From Neostapfia colusana (taxonomy: Eukaryota; Streptophyta; Magnoliopsida; Poales; Poaceae), in NCBI GenBank assembly GCA_030760725.1, contig JASWHV010000011.1, positions 81,135,765 to 81,199,764 of the forward strand: a DNA stretch of 64,000 nt, read 5' to 3'. The notes under the pieces are model-generated. The model searched no databases and was not told the DNA's origin. It saw only the letters and a program-made list of their open reading frames with translations. This document shows, in pieces, positions 22,744-35,159 of this stretch. Each line of letters begins with the position of its first letter. Within the stretch, counting starts at the first letter, position 1. The translations under genes were made by a program, and so were the position numbers.

Positions 22744-25215
22744 ATGCTTCCTAATCGAAGAAAAGTGTTGGTATCTCGTCGTGCCCGTGGCTCCGGCTCC
22801 TAAAGCCGTGGTAATTATGATCCTAGCTTGCTGTCCGTGCTAGAGGATCCAGATCCACGTCGCCCATCTCCAAGCATGGGAGATTTTGGAATGGATGATG
22901 TAAATATAGAGAATGAACCCTATGAGTATGAGGTGGGGGTCGAAGCTCAAGGTGGTGCACATGTAGATGCAGGTTTGGTCCGTTTGGATGATAACTCTGT
23001 GTTTGCGCGTATCTATTACATATAATAATTCCATTTGTTACTCTGTTGTTCAATTAATGCAGGTTTAGGAACGGGAAGCTTCTCTGTCGATGCGCCCCCT
23101 AGCAATGAAACTATACAATCATTCTCCTCCATGCAGGGTCGCAAAAGTATAACGACATGTTGGCAACATTTCGAAAAGAATAAGTAATTTCGATGGTAAG
23201 TGGATTGTTAGTTTTGCTACATGCAAGTATTGCAAGAAAACTCTCACTGTAGGTTCTAGTGGTGGCACGGACCATTTGAATCGACATTATACGGGATGTA
23301 TAAAGCGGTTAGCTTTGCGAGAAGGTGCAGTGGTTCAAACTCAACTCAACTTTAATTCGGATGGTTCAGTAAGTACTTGGGTTTATAATACTGAAGTTGA
23401 TCGTTCTGAAATTGCTAGGTATATTGCAGTTGATGATCAACCTATTTGCATGGGTGAGAGTGTTAATTTCGAAAGAATGGTTCAACATGCATTTTATCCA
23501 CAATATCATAATGTTTCTAGAAAAACTACTAGAGGTGACTTGCTTAAAAGATATCATGATAAAATGGATATATTAAAAGAAGCATTCAAGACTATGCCAT
23601 TTTCTGTTGCATTGACATCTGATATTTGGTCATCATCACACCAAAGAACAAACTATTTGAGTGTTGTTGCTCATTACATAGATCATGAATATAAGCTTAA
23701 TAAAAAGATATTACGATTGCATCTTATTGATGAGAACCACACTGGTGAGGCTATTGCATCTCATGTGCATGAGGTTATTAATGAATATGGCATTGGAGAT
23801 AAGATTACTTCTATTACTCTTGATAATGCATCGACTAACACTATGGCTATGGAAATATTGATGCCACATATAGAAAGCTACATTGGTGGGTATGTTCTCC
23901 ATCAAAGATCTGTGTACCACATCATCAATCTCATTGTGCAAGCGAGATTGTCAAAGGCAAGTTCATGCATTGATAATATTCGTAGTGCTATTCGTTATCT
24001 TTTGAATTCTCCACAGGTTTACAAGAGTTTCAGGGAGTATTGTAGTGTAAAGGGATTGAAACCCAAAAAGTTTTCACTTGATATGAAAGTGAGATGGAAC
24101 TCGACATACACCATGTTGAAGCAATTAAAAGGGTATGAGGAAATTTTCACTACTTTTATGAATGCTCAAGGTGCAGGTATACTACTTAATAAACAGGATT
24201 GGGATACCGCGCGGCGCCTTCGTCGTCTCTTGAAACCATTTTACAATGCAACAACATTGTTGTCTGATATTTATTATCCCACATCTCCTCTCGTAATTGA
24301 ATAGCTTATGACTTTTGCTGAAACGTTTAAGACATATGAGTATGATCCAGTACTATGTCCAATAATTGAAGAAATGAAAGTAAAATACCTAAAATATTTT
24401 GATGCTATCCCACATTTGTATTGTTTTGCTCTCATCTTTGATCCACGTAAGAAGCTAGAGCAATTAGAAGGTGCTTTACAATTTATTGGTGATAATCTAG
24501 ATCTTGATCAGTCTGGGGCTTACTCACATGTTAAATTGGAGATATTTCGAGTTTTTGGTATGTACCAGCAGAAATACGGTCAAACTCGCTCTAGAGGTAA
24601 AGTAGCACCAACTAAAAAGAGGAAAAACATGGTAGCTAATATGTGGAAGAAATTGAAGTCTAAAGAATCTTCAACAACGACGTCCTCTAGGTCCAATTGG
24701 AATCCAAACGCCGAGTTGTCCCACTACCTTGACATAGATCATGTGGCGCATGATCCAATGCTTCAGGTACATATCTAATTGTAATGTCTGATTTATAATT
24801 TTTGATTTATAATGCTTATGTTTTCTTTTCTTTTTAGGATGATAGTGCTGAGCTGGACCTCTTAGGCTGATGGAAAGACAATGAACGTCAATTTCCAGTG
24901 CTCTCACAATTTGCATGTGACGTCCTACTCGTTCCAGTTTCTAGTGTGTCATCTAAAGCCATATTTAGCTTAGCAGGAAGAATTATTGAAAAGAGAAGGT
25001 GTTTGTTTTAATACATTGACTTACCTTGTTATCTTGTTATGAATCAATATATATTTATTTTAGTATCTTGCAGGTCATCTCTTATACCGAAGATGGTTGA
25101 GTGTCTTACATGTCTTAAAGATTGGGAGATGACAGAATCTAGAGATCAACACCGCCTTGAAGATCCGGAAATATTGAAAGCATTAGAAGATCTTGAGCTT
25201 GATGAATCTGAATGA
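22744..25215 (+). pseudogene. hAT1 transposase (BED zinc finger, dimerisation domain), degenerate
   Basis: Start ATG 22744 matches hAT2 (37341). The BED finger is at about 23158-23300 (CWQHF, CKYCKK, HLNRHYTGC), the main open part 23276-24304, then 24308-24766 after an in-frame TAG (24302-24304). An intron is likely at 24767-24837 (GTACAT...TTTTTAG), then an exon with the hAT dimerisation region (LLVPVSSVSSKAIFSLAGRI) carrying TGA at 24868-24870 in place of Trp, then a second intron to about 25073 and a final exon ending TGA 25213-25215. Core motifs TSDIWSS and TLDNASTN lie in the catalytic region. Stops near 22800 and a frameshift near 23185 also break it, so it is inactive. Confidence 0.88.
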
Positions 25216-26017
25216 TGTCATTGATAATAAAACAAACTGTACTCTTTTCCTTACGGGGGGAGCTCACTATGAGTGTAAGTTTTTTAACGAGTCAGTTTGT
25301 AACAAAACTTTAAACTTTAATGAAATATTTCTCCACATACTTTGTGTGCTTGAAAATTATGCCGTGAGATGGTATATGTTATGACTTGTGAATTTATGGC
25401 TCATATGTTTGAAAAATTGCAAATACTTCATATCATTGTATGCAAAATATATGTTTTTGAATGTGAAATTCAATGGAGACATATAATTTATCCTATTCAA
25501 ACTCCAATATTTTTTAGAATGTTTGAATTTTCCCTGGTTTTGGATTTAAGAGTTTTTAGATTTATTTAGAATTTTTTAGATTTTTGGATTTTTTTTCGGT
25601 TTTACAGTTTTTTTGGATTTTTTCGATTTTACAGATTTTTTGGATTTTTTGGATTTTATAGAATTTTTTGGATTTTTTTTGAATTATTTGGGGTTTTTTT
25701 CGGATATCTGGATCGTGCTTGGGCCAGGCCGGGCCTGAAATAGGCCTGCCGGACCGCGTGCCGTGTTCGGGCCAGCGATTTACTAATTCGTACCGGCCAA
25801 CCCGGCCCGTCGTGCTTTCGGGCCGCGGACCGAATCGGCCCGAAGCACGAAAATTCTGGGCCGTGCCGGCCCGGCCCGACTTCCACCACTACTTGGGCCG
25901 TGCTAATCAATTTGCCTCGCCGCAGCCTGGGTCTCCAGAATCCTTCCCGCCAACCGAGTTCGGCAATAGGGCGTTTCCTATGGTATATCCAACAACAGCT
26001 GGGTACCGGATATGACA

Positions 26018-28621
26018 CTGCCCCCTGCTGGGCATTCAGCTTGTCCCCAACTGAAGCCAAAGAAAAACGAGTCTGCAACACATGATATTCCTCTCATGTT
26101 GTGAAATACTCCGGTAAACCAGACCAAGTAACATGTATCGCCACAGCTGCTGCGTTGCCTTTATTTGACCAATCTACGCTCCAGAATCCTAGCTGGTTCA
26201 GACTTCTGTATGCTGAGATTAATATCGTCAGGGGGATTGCTGAAAACTGGAGTGTGATCAGGTGTAAAGTGCTTCAACTGTGAGACATGGAATATAGGGT
26301 GAACTTGACTTGAGCTTGCTAGGTCCAGTTTGTAAGCCACAGAGACTATCTTCTCCAATATCTTAAATGGACCGAAGAATTTGAATGCCAGCTTTAGACA
26401 AGGTCGGTTCACCACAGAACTTTGAGCATACGGCTGAAGTTTGAGCAAAACTGAGTCTCCCACTGAAGATGTACGCTCAGATCAATTTGCATCTGCATAA
26501 TGTTTCATATGGTTTTGTGCCTTGCACAAATTCTCCTTCACCGGTTGAGCAAAACTGAGTCTCCCACTGAAGATGTACGCTCAGATCAATTTGCATCTGC
26601 ATAATGTTTCATATGGTTTTGTGCCTTGCACAAATTCTCCTTCACCGGTTCCAAGAAGATCTGTCTTTCTTTCAGAGTGTCAGTAACTTCAGGGTTTTAG
26701 AATTCTCTGAGGAAATAGTCTAGGTGAAGGATCACTGCCATATAATGCTTTGAAGGGGGTGCAATACAGGGCAGAATGATAAGAAGAATTATACCATAGC
26801 TCAGCCAGAGAAAGCCATTTAGCCCAAAGCTTGGGATTATCATGAACAACACAATGCAGGTACATTTCAATCCATTGATTGATCCTTTCGGTCTGTCCAT
26901 CTGACTGTGGGTGATATACAGAGCTAAACTGAAGTTTAGTGTCAAGTAACTTAAATAGCTTCTTTCAAAATGTACTTGTAAATATTTTATCTCTATCAGA
27001 CACTGATCTTAGGAACTTCACGCAGTTTCACAATATTGTGAAGAAAAAGTTGTGCAACTTGTGGAGCTGTGAAAGGGTGTTTCACAGGTAAAAAGTGTGC
27101 ATATTTAGTAAATCTGTCCACAACTAATAGAATAATCAAGTAGCCATCAGATTTAGACAAACCTTCAATAAAATCTATTGATAAGTCTTTCCAAGAGCTA
27201 TTAGGAATAGGGAGTGGCTGGAGCAAACCTGGAGATTTAATATTTCCATGTTTTGCCTGTTGACAAACTTGACACTGCTTGATAAAATTCTCAACATCTG
27301 ATTTCATCCCCTGCCAGTAAAAGATGTTTTTTTTTCAGTCGAGTATGTTGCTTGAACACCTGAATGGCCCCCAAGGCAGAACTATGAAAAACATTAAGTA
27401 ATTTGGTCTGTGAGCCAAATTATTAGCCACCCATAACTTGCTTTGTATTTGATAAGTCCATCCATCAGAGAAAATCCATGAGCATTAGGACTAGAGATTG
27501 CCAACTAAGTCAACAGTTCTTGTGCTTTAGAATTTGGGAATACTGGCATAGCTGCAGATATTGCATTAGTACGAAAATATTGGCCTACCCTGGATAAAGC
27601 ATCAACCACCTTGTTTTCTATACCTTCTTTATACTGAAATTTGAATTGAAGGCCAACCAATTTGGACATAGCTTTTTTGTAGATCAGTAGAAAGAGACTG
27701 ATCTTGCAAATGGCATAGACTCTTATGGTCTGTTATAATGACAAAGGGGCATCTGTGTAGATAACATCTCCATTTATCCACAACCATTAAAACAGCAAGG
27801 AACTCCTCATAGGTGGATAATTTCCTATTATTAGCACTCAATGCCTTGCTAAAATATGCAATAGGATGACCATTCTGAGAGAGGAGAGCCCCAATGCCCA
27901 CCTCACATGCATCAGTTGCAACTTCAAATTGTTGAGAAAAGTCTGGAAATGCAACGACTCGGGTGGAACTCATAGCAGTTTTCAGTTTCTCAGAGGCATC
28001 CTGTGCCAATGGAGACCACTGAAACTATTTGTGCTGCAAAATACCGGTCAGAGGCTTGGCAATTATACCATAATTTCTCACAGATTTTTTATAATAACCA
28101 GTTAAGCCCAAAAATCCTTTGAGTTCAGTGAAATGCTAAGGGACAGGCTAGTTGAGCATTGCATTTCTTTTAGATGGGTCAGTAGAGACTCCTTTGTCTG
28201 AGATAATATGTCCTAAATAAGACAGTGTTGCTTTAGCAAAGGTGCACTTACTGAGTTTGATGAACAACTTGTTTGAAGAGAGTGTTTGAAAACCAACTAA
28301 AGATGGTGTAAATGATCATCCAGAGTTTTGCTATACACCAATATATCATCCATAAATAATAGAGCAAATTTCCTCATAAATTCGGCAAAAACAGAGTTCA
28401 TAACACATTGAAAAGTTGCAAGCGTTAGTCAATCCAAATGGCATCACTCTGAATTGAAAATGCCTATGGTGGGTCTTGAATGCAGTTTTTACCTCATAAA
28501 CTTGAACCGTACTGATTTGGTGAAATCTAGGCCTATCAATTGTCGAGAAATATTTTGCTCTAGCAATTTCATCCAGAAATTCATCAATTACTGGCATAGA
28601 AAACTTGCTTTTAATAGTGAC
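26018..28621 (-). pseudogene. pol remnant of R (reverse transcriptase to chromodomain)
   Basis: Minus-strand fragments in order: reverse transcriptase (28621-28346, KFSMPVIDEFLDEIARAKYFSTID, then the FGLTNA region), RNase H (28009-27629, TDACEVGIGALLSQNGHPIAYFSKAL, TDHKSL), integrase zinc region and DDE start (27307-26996, CQQAKHG, IDFIEGLSK), integrase tail (26945-26697 and 26463-26161, PIFHVSQLK), and a chromodomain (VTWSGLPEYFTT then TGA where Trp is expected, near 26097) running up to the LTR. Many stops and frameshifts are present. Domain order and the chromodomain fused to the LTR side fit the Reina clade. Confidence 0.82.
26441..26650 (-). repeat. 104-bp tandem duplication inside R integrase
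   Basis: The segment starting TTGAGCAAAACTGAG at 26441 is repeated almost exactly from 26545, giving a 104-bp period. 104 is not a multiple of three, so it also breaks the frame. The copies look identical, which implies a recent event compared with the rest of R. Confidence 0.9.
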
Positions 28622-29698
28622 AGTCGGAGTGTGTGAGCTGCGACAATCCTCCCGGCCTGCTCGGAAGCAGCTCACGAGGTTCTTTGATTGGAGGGGGCTT
28701 GGCGCCCTACGCGACCGTGCTCGAGGGAGCGGATGAACACCGGTATTTACATGGTTCGGACTGCCGGAGCGTAATACCCTACGTCCACACGAGCGCTTGC
28801 TGTATTGCTTGCTTGCCTGTGCTTGTGAGGGTGCGAATCAGAGATTTCGGAACCCTTTGACGGGTGGTCACCCCGGTCCTTTTATAGTTAAAGGCCGGGG
28901 TGGTTACAATGTGGCTTGGGGCGCGATAGGTGTCCCCAAAGCTATGTAAACCCTATACATGATCTAGGGCCTCACCCTCTAAGTAGAGAAGTTGGAGGGG
29001 GAGTTAAGTCCCGCCGCCTGGCGCGCTGAGCGCCCCTGTCCGTGGGTCAGGTGATGATGAAGACATCGTCTTGTCACCGCGTCTTCTCGCCCTGCTTGGG
29101 TGGCTTCGTGCCGTTAGGCGGCACTGTACTGCTGTCACGCCTTTCCGTCTTGTCTTGTCACCGTAATGGTGAATTGGTAGAGGACGGAGACGTGTGTAGT
29201 GCGTCATGCTTCTTATCGTGATAGCGTACTTCCTTCGTGACTTCGTCGACCCACGGCCCACGACGGATCGTAGGGCACGTGGCGGCTCTGGAGCTCTTAT
29301 CGACGGGTTTGGAGCTAGGGGACACGTGACAGCTCCGGACCTCACACCAGCGGGAAGGTGGCTCTGAGCCAAGAGACACGTGGCAGCTCCAGACCTCACC
29401 TCGGCGGGGAGGTACGGGTCGGAGCCCAAGGCATGTGTCAGCACTGGAGCTGTCCTCAGCAGGGAGGTGGCTCTGAGCCAGGGGACACGTGGCAACTCCG
29501 GACCTCACCCAGCAGGGAGGCTCGGACCGGAGCCTGGGGCACGTATCAGCTCCGGAACTCAAGCGCACGTGGCAGCCCCAGAGCTGACGTTGGGGCCAAG
29601 GACACGTGGCTACGCTGGGGCCCGCCTCAATAGGGAGGCGGGGCCCAGGCTGTCTTTTACCCACTACGCGGGAGTACCCGGTCTGTGGGGTACCGACA
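28622..29698 (-). repeat. T 3' LTR
   Basis: On the minus strand it starts TGTCGGTACCCCACAG at 29698 and contains a G-box-rich array (about 29640-29310), TATAAAAGG (28884-28876 region) and the TACGCTCCGGC block. The far end near 28622 reads CACTCCGACT where E has CACTTCGACA, so the terminal base may be mutated. E aligns with it at both ends. Confidence 0.75.
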
Positions 29699-29714
29699 GT
29701 GGCCCCGGGCCCAT
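29699..29714 (-). promoter_or_regulatory. Polypurine-type tract of T
   Basis: The minus strand reads GGGCCCGGGGCCAC directly before TGTCGGTACC. G-rich tracts ending in CTAC or CCAC next to TGTCGGTACC are typical of this grass LTR type. It is the expected plus-strand primer site. Confidence 0.55.
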
Positions 29715-29924
29715 CTCGAGGGAGGCACCGAGCCCGCAGGTGGGGCCCCCCATTTCCCCCGCGTGGTGGTTTTGAACCTGCACTTTGAAAACCGAAGTAG
29801 CGACGAGATTTCCGCGTAGTGGACGAGTGGTTGTACCTGGGAGACGGAAAGGCTGCTCATCCTTGGTGTAGTGGGTGTAATCGCTAGTCAAAGCGGCAAC
29901 ACGTCATCGTGTCTACTCTTGATT

Positions 29925-30470
29925 GACGGGTCACGACGATTTGCTCGAGGGGTTTCCTCGGGGTAATCACCGTGGCAGCCCATGGGTCGCTCGCCACTGA
30001 TCCAGCGCACCGCTTTTCTCGTGAATCGTCGGACGTTCCCGAGAAGTTAATCGTCAGGCCCCCAGTGTCTGAAGGGTGGACCTGAGTCCTACCCGTCATT
30101 GGGAGGCAAGTGCTGAGGTGACGAGCTCGAGGGGTTGCCTCGGGGCTCTTACTGCCGCAACCAACAGGTTGGTCGCTACAGGTCCACACCGCCGCTCTCC
30201 TCGGAAACCGTCGGGCGTTTTTGAGAAGTTACCCGTCTGGTCCCTAGTGTTTGACGGGTGGACCTGAGTCCTACCCTTCAATGGGGGAGGCGAGTGCTGA
30301 GGCACCATGCTCAAGAGGTTGCCTCGGGGCACTTACTGCAGCAACCAACGGGTTGGTCGCACCGCTCTTCTCGGGAATCGCCAGACATTCCCGAGAGGTT
30401 ACCCACCCTGCCCCCAGTGTCTGACGGGTGGACCTGGGTCCTACCCATCGTTGGGGGAGGTGAATAGGCC
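29925..30470. repeat. Tandem repeat of about 170-182 bp in T 3' UTR
   Basis: About three imperfect copies. The landmark GACGGGTGGACCTGAGTCC or its variants occurs at 30066, 30248 and 30419. Each copy also has CTCGAGGGGTTGCCTCGGGG, CAACCAACGGGTTGGTCG and CGGGCGTT...GAGAAGTTAC. A degenerate copy extends left to about 29925. It lies directly upstream, on the plus strand, of the TATA box at 30533. Confidence 0.75.
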
Positions 30471-30532
30471 GCGGTGTGAGAAGTGAAAGCCTAATCGTCG
30501 CACTTGTTGCCCTGCCAGAGGTTGCGGATGTG

Positions 30533-31290
30533 TATAAAAGGAGGCCTTCCGGTGTTGGGTGGTAACCTCCTTCATTATGCAGCCTTCGTCCTCCTTTTGC
30601 GCAGTGGAAGCCTCTGCTCCCCAGCACTCTCGTCCACCTTATGCCCTTACACCGGTAACCATCTTCACCCACTTTTGCGACATGTTCGTGTGTGTGCGGC
30701 CTTTGGTGCGGCTCCCCAAGTCATCCTTCTCCTTGATGGTCCCGGATAGAAGCACAAGCCATTCTAATGGCATGCCGAAGGTAAGGGAAGTTGTCGGGGA
30801 CAAGATCCTCGATTTGCAGGGTGTATCTATGTCAGTGCCGGGAGGTATTAGGTGCCTGACGGAGGAAGGTTAAGTCCATGGTGGTCAAGCCTTCCCTCGG
30901 TGCCGACAGATCGCCCTTCTCCGGCAAGGCGCCTAGAGGACATGTCCTACACGGAACTAGGCGTTGTTGTGGACAACCAAGTCTGCCACCGATGGCGTCT
31001 GGCCCACGTGACACTGGATGTCACCGTTGTCTCGGTGCTGTAGATCGGTGATGCTTGACGAAAACTGAGGCGTCAGACTGATATGTTTGGTGGACGTCCT
31101 GGGGCTTATAGTAGGTGACCGTATCTCTGTGCAGAGGTTGGCTTGGGGGACAACCAAGTATGCCTTGGAGAAGAAGATTGCTCGACTTGTAGCTACTAGG
31201 CTCCTCAATTGCCTTGTATCCCCTTTTGTATGCCAGAACTCTGTTATTAATGAAGACTCTTTGTTTCAAGTCTTGTGTGTTGAGTTACTG
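30533..31290 (+). other. Possible antisense transcription unit in T 3' UTR
   Basis: On the strand opposite to T: TATAAAAG at 30533-30540, ATG at 30577 opening a frame to 30873, a strong splice donor AAG|GTAAGG at 30780/30781, possible acceptors TTTGCAG (near 30819) and GTGCAG (near 31132), and a transcript-end-like region (TTGTATCCCC, TTATTAATGAAG near 31215-31260). The first exon would encode 68 residues with no domain I recognise. An antisense gene between pol and the 3' LTR has been reported for the Tat-clade element Grande of maize, as I recall; this may be a counterpart. No splicing model is proven. Confidence 0.4.
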
Positions 31291-31489
31291 GTGTAGACTT
31301 TGGACCTTGGTAGCGCAACGGTCCGGAATGATTTGGGTGAAGTAGGTAGCTCTTTGCCGATTTCTTGAGCTTGTTCCTCTGGGTCCTTAGCAGCGTAAGG
31401 CCCTATGGTGCCCCGATAGTGTGGCTACCGCTCCTTCTGGTTCCTTGGCAGCGCAAGGTCTCGAGGGAAGTTCGACCCTTATCTTCAGC

Positions 31490-32397
31490 TTGTTCCAGGG
31501 GGACACATGGCAGCTCTGGACCTCACTTCGGCGGAGAGGTACGGGTCGGAGACCAGGGCACGTGTGAGCTCCGGAGCTTTCCTTAGCAGGAGGAGGCTTT
31601 GAGCTAGGATACACGTGGAAGCTCTGGACCTCACCTCAGCGGGGAGGCTCGGACCGGAGCCTAGGGCACGTGTGAGCTCCGGAGCTATCCTCAGCAGGGA
31701 GGAGGCTCTGAGCTAGGAGACACGTGGCAGCTCCGGACCTCACCTCAGCGGGGACGCTTTGGACTGGAGCCCAGGGCACGTGTGAGATCCGGAGCTTTCC
31801 TCATCAGTGAGGGGGATCTGAGCCTAGAGACACGTGGAAGCCCCGGACCTCGCCTCAGCTGGGAGGCTTGAACCGGAGCCCAGGGCACGTGTGAGCTCCG
31901 GAGCTTTCCTCAGTAGGGAGGAGGCTCTGAGCCTAGAGACACGTGGCAGCCCCGAACCTTGCCTCAGTAGGGAGGCTTGGACCAGAGCCTAGGGTACGTG
32001 TGAGCTCCGGAACTTTCCTCAGCAGGGAGGAGGCTCTGAGCCTAGAGACACGTGGCAGCCCCGGACCTCGCCTTAGCAGGGAGACATGGACCGGAGCCTA
32101 GGGTACGTGTGAGCTCTGGAGGTTTCCTCAGCAGGGAGGAGGCTTCAAGCCTAGAGACACGTGGCAACCCCGGACCTCGCCTCAGCGGGGAGGTTCCGAC
32201 CGGAGCCCAAGGGTAGTGTGAGCTCTAGAGCTTTCCTTAGCAGGGAGGAGGCTCTGAGCCTAGAGAAACGTGGCAGCCCCGGACCTCGCCTCAGTGGGGA
32301 GACTCGAACAAGAGCCCAGGGTGCGTGCTGGCTCCGGAACTCAAGCGCATGTGGCAGCCCTAGGGCTGACCTATGGACCAAGGGCACGTGGCTTTGT
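31490..32397. repeat. 109-bp tandem array in T 3' UTR
   Basis: About eight units. The landmark ACACGTGG or its variants occurs at 31611, 31720, 31830, 31939, 32048, 32157 and 32266, giving 109-110 bp spacing. Each unit also carries a second G-box-like site (GGCACGTGTGAGCTCC) and GGGAGGAGGCTCTGAG. The last unit ends like the array in the T 3' LTR (CGGAACTCAAGCGCA...). The array is thus an expanded copy of LTR-type sequence in the 3' UTR. Confidence 0.88.
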
Positions 32398-32630
32398 CTA
32401 TTTACAGTTGATATGCATGAGTTAGCACAAACTGTAAAGGGAGAGCGCGTAGGGTAAGACAAAATTTTCTCATCCCAGGATTCCTTCATAGGAGGAAACA
32501 TGCCGTCAAGAAGGCAGCGACCCGCTCCATATGATGAGAGTAGCATGACTCCCTCGGGGCTTAGCTGTTCTAAGCGCTGTTCCTAGACACTATGGCACCA
32601 TTTGACAGAAAATAAAACCCTACTGCTGCG
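32398..32630 (-). other. 3' UTR of T next to pol stop
   Basis: Unique-looking noncoding sequence between the pol stop (32633-32631) and the 109-bp array. I see no further structure in it. Confidence 0.5.
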
Positions 32631-34780
32631 CTAAGGATAGAACTTACGGAGGTGTTTTATGTTCCATGGATTAGGTAGAGGTACCCCATCCTCTGTGGCT
32701 AGGCGGACGCACCTGACATGACATACTTGTGTCACTCGGAAGGGACCGTCCCAGCTGGGGGAGAGTTTATTCCCCCCTTCTTGAGAAAGTATTCATCGAA
32801 GCACCAGGTCACCCACCTCGAGCTGTCTACTCTACACAAACTGCTGCTGATAATGCCGGGGCGTTTGACGGTATCACACATCCCGAGCAGTTGCTTGCCA
32901 CCTTCACTCATTGACAAGGTCGATATCTTCACGCCGGAGCTGATCCTGCATGGCTTTGTCGTACGCTCGGACACGGGATGAGCCCAAGGTGATTTTCGGG
33001 GGGAGGACGACCTCAGCCCCATATACAAGGAAGAAGGGTGTTTCCCCTGTCGAGCGATTGAGGGACGTCCGGCTAGCCCACAGTGCACACGGAAGCTCTT
33101 CAACCCAATTGGCACCGTGCTTCTTCAAGCTGTTGTAGGTGCGCGTCTCGAGTCCCCTGAGTATCTCGGCATTTGCTCTTTCGACTTGACCGTTACTCTC
33201 TTTGTTAGCAACAGAAGCATAGGAAACTTGGATGCCAAGGACTTCGCAGCAGTCTTGGAACACTGCACTGGTGAACTGGGTCCCGTTGTCGGTGATGATT
33301 CTGTTTGGGACCCTGAACCGGAAGATGATCGACTTGATGAACTTGACTGCTGACTGCTTGTTGATAGTTACTACAGGGGTAGCTTCCCGCCACTAGGTGA
33401 ACTTGTCTACAGCGACGTAGAGGTACCGGTACCCTCCGATGGATCTGGGGAATGGTCCCAGGATGTCTAGCCCCCACACAGCGAAGGGCAATGGGGGTGG
33501 GACCATCTGCAACGTCTGCGCTGGTGTGTGGATCTGCTTAGCATGGAACTGGCACGCCTTGCATCTCTTAACCAGGTCGACGACATCCTGGAGAGCTGTT
33601 GGCCAGTAAAAGCCATGCCAGATGGCTTTACCGACCAGCGTGCGGGAAGATGCATGGTTCCTACATTTGCCTCCATGGATCTCTATGAGCAGGTCGCAGC
33701 CCTCCTCCCGGGTAATGCACCTCAATAGGATGCCATTAGCGCCACGCCAGTAGAGATCCCCTTCTACCAGCGTGTATCTCTTAGCCAACCGAGCGATCCT
33801 GTCAGCGGATACACGTTCACCGGGAAGGAAATTGTCTTTCAAGTAGTCCCGGATCTCCGTGATCCATGCGTCGGGACCTACTTGAGCACTTGGATCTTGA
33901 GCGCCGGGTTGCACAGAGTCCCTGGTGACGCTTACGATCCTTGGCGGGCGCCATGGTAACATGGCCGCTTTGACCACCAGCTTCGAGGTGCTGGTCCTGC
34001 CCCTTCGCCTGGTTTGGCCGGCCTGGCGGTAGGTCGCAGCAACTTCCTTTCAAAGACCCCCTCAGGCATCGGAGCCCAAGTGGAAGCCTTCGTTGACAGG
34101 GCTTCGACTATTGTATTATTGGCACGGGGAACATGGCACATGTCCAAGGATAAGAAGTCCTTCTCCAACTTCTGTACTTGGAGGAGATAGGCTGCAAGCT
34201 GTGGGTCGTTGCAGCAGCACTTTCCCTTGACTTGCTTGATGATCAACTGAGAATCACCCTTGACCAACAACTGCTGGACGCCGAGGGACAGCGCGGTCTT
34301 TGACCCGAAGATGAGAGCCTTATATTCCGCCATGTTTTTGGTCACCTTTAAGTCAGGTCGCACCATGTACTTAAACTGCTCTCCGATTGACGTAATGAGC
34401 AGAGCCCCCGCTCCGCCATTTGTTGGAACTTGGGCCGTGCCGGGCCGGGCCGGCTCGGCCTGGTCGTGCTTTGGGCCGGTTTGGCCCGTGGATCGAAAGC
34501 ACGATAGGCCAGTTCGTGTCGGGCCGGGTGGCCCGAATTGCGATAACCCTGGCTAGGCACGGCCCGGGGCACGTCGGGCCCGCTTCGGGCCGTGCCCGGC
34601 TTAAAAATTGTGGTACAGGTAGAAAAAAATTTAAAAAACAAAAATATATAGAAAAAATACAGAAAAATCACAAAATATAAAGTGGAATAAAAAACAAAAA
34701 AACTATGTACAAGAGGATAGCTTACAAGATTTATTGAGAACTTCATGCATACGCACAAAAAAAACACAAGCCAAATTTTT

Positions 34781-34793
34781 GGGGGGGGGGGGG
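34781..34793 (+). repeat. Run of 13 G
   Basis: A pure G homopolymer after AAATTTTT in the 3' part of hAT2. It is of no evident function, and its exact length is prone to sequencing error. Confidence 0.8.
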
Positions 34794-35159
34794 CGAATAT
34801 AATTTTATTGATAAGTTGATTACAAATTGTCTCATTAAAAACCTTACACTCATTGCGAGCTCCCACCGTAAGGAAAAGAGTACAGTTTGTTTGAGTTTTT
34901 GTTCATACAATCAACAATACATTCAAAACAACATCATTCAGACTCATCTAGCTCAAGATCCTCCATCGCTTTCATATTTTCTAGATCCTCAATACGGTGT
35001 TGATCTCTAGATTTCACCGCCTCCCAATCTTTAAGGCATGTGAGGCACTCAAGCATCTTGGGTGTAAGAGAGGACCCGCAAGAGTGGTCGAACAAAATCA
35101 ACATTGAATCAATTTAACATATGCTGAAAGAAAAATGATCGACGATCTACTCACCTCCT

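Larger units (their letters stand above)
21897..25891 (+). mobile_element. hAT1: hAT-superfamily DNA transposon
   Basis: 3,995 bp bounded by the 8-bp duplication CTTGGGCC (21889-21896 and 25892-25899), the hallmark of hAT insertion. The imperfect inverted ends start TAGAGCTGGGAG and end TTCCACCACTA. Both subterminal regions are packed with GGCCCG/CGGGCC motifs, typical transposase-binding clusters. The internal gene is a broken BED-finger transposase on the plus strand. It inserted in the R LTR. hAT2 is a diverged relative. Confidence 0.93.
21735..28621 (-). mobile_element. Element R: truncated Reina-like chromovirus with hAT1 in its LTR
   Basis: On the minus strand, pol fragments (28621-26018) are followed by CAGCAGGGGGCAG, a polypurine tract, and an LTR starting TGTCATATCCGGTACC at 26017. 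The LTR continues through the hAT1 insertion to a probable end GTGGTTACA at 21735, about 280 bp without hAT1, as expected for the short LTRs of this clade. The 5' half is cut off by element T at about 28621. Confidence 0.75.

Noticed and set aside
29004..29664. ORFs of 163-168 codons on the minus strand
   Set aside because: They cover the G-box array and U3/R part of T's 3' LTR. No domain, and they are disrupted in the other LTRs of this type.
28622..29698. First read as a plus-strand LTR of a separate element
   Set aside because: TATAAAAGG is on the minus strand, and the end TGTCGGTACC at 29698 directly follows a G-rich tract downstream of T's pol. It is T's own 3' LTR.
31490..32397. CRISPR-like direct repeats
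   Set aside because: Units are contiguous 109-bp tandem repeats without unique spacers, in a plant retrotransposon 3' UTR.
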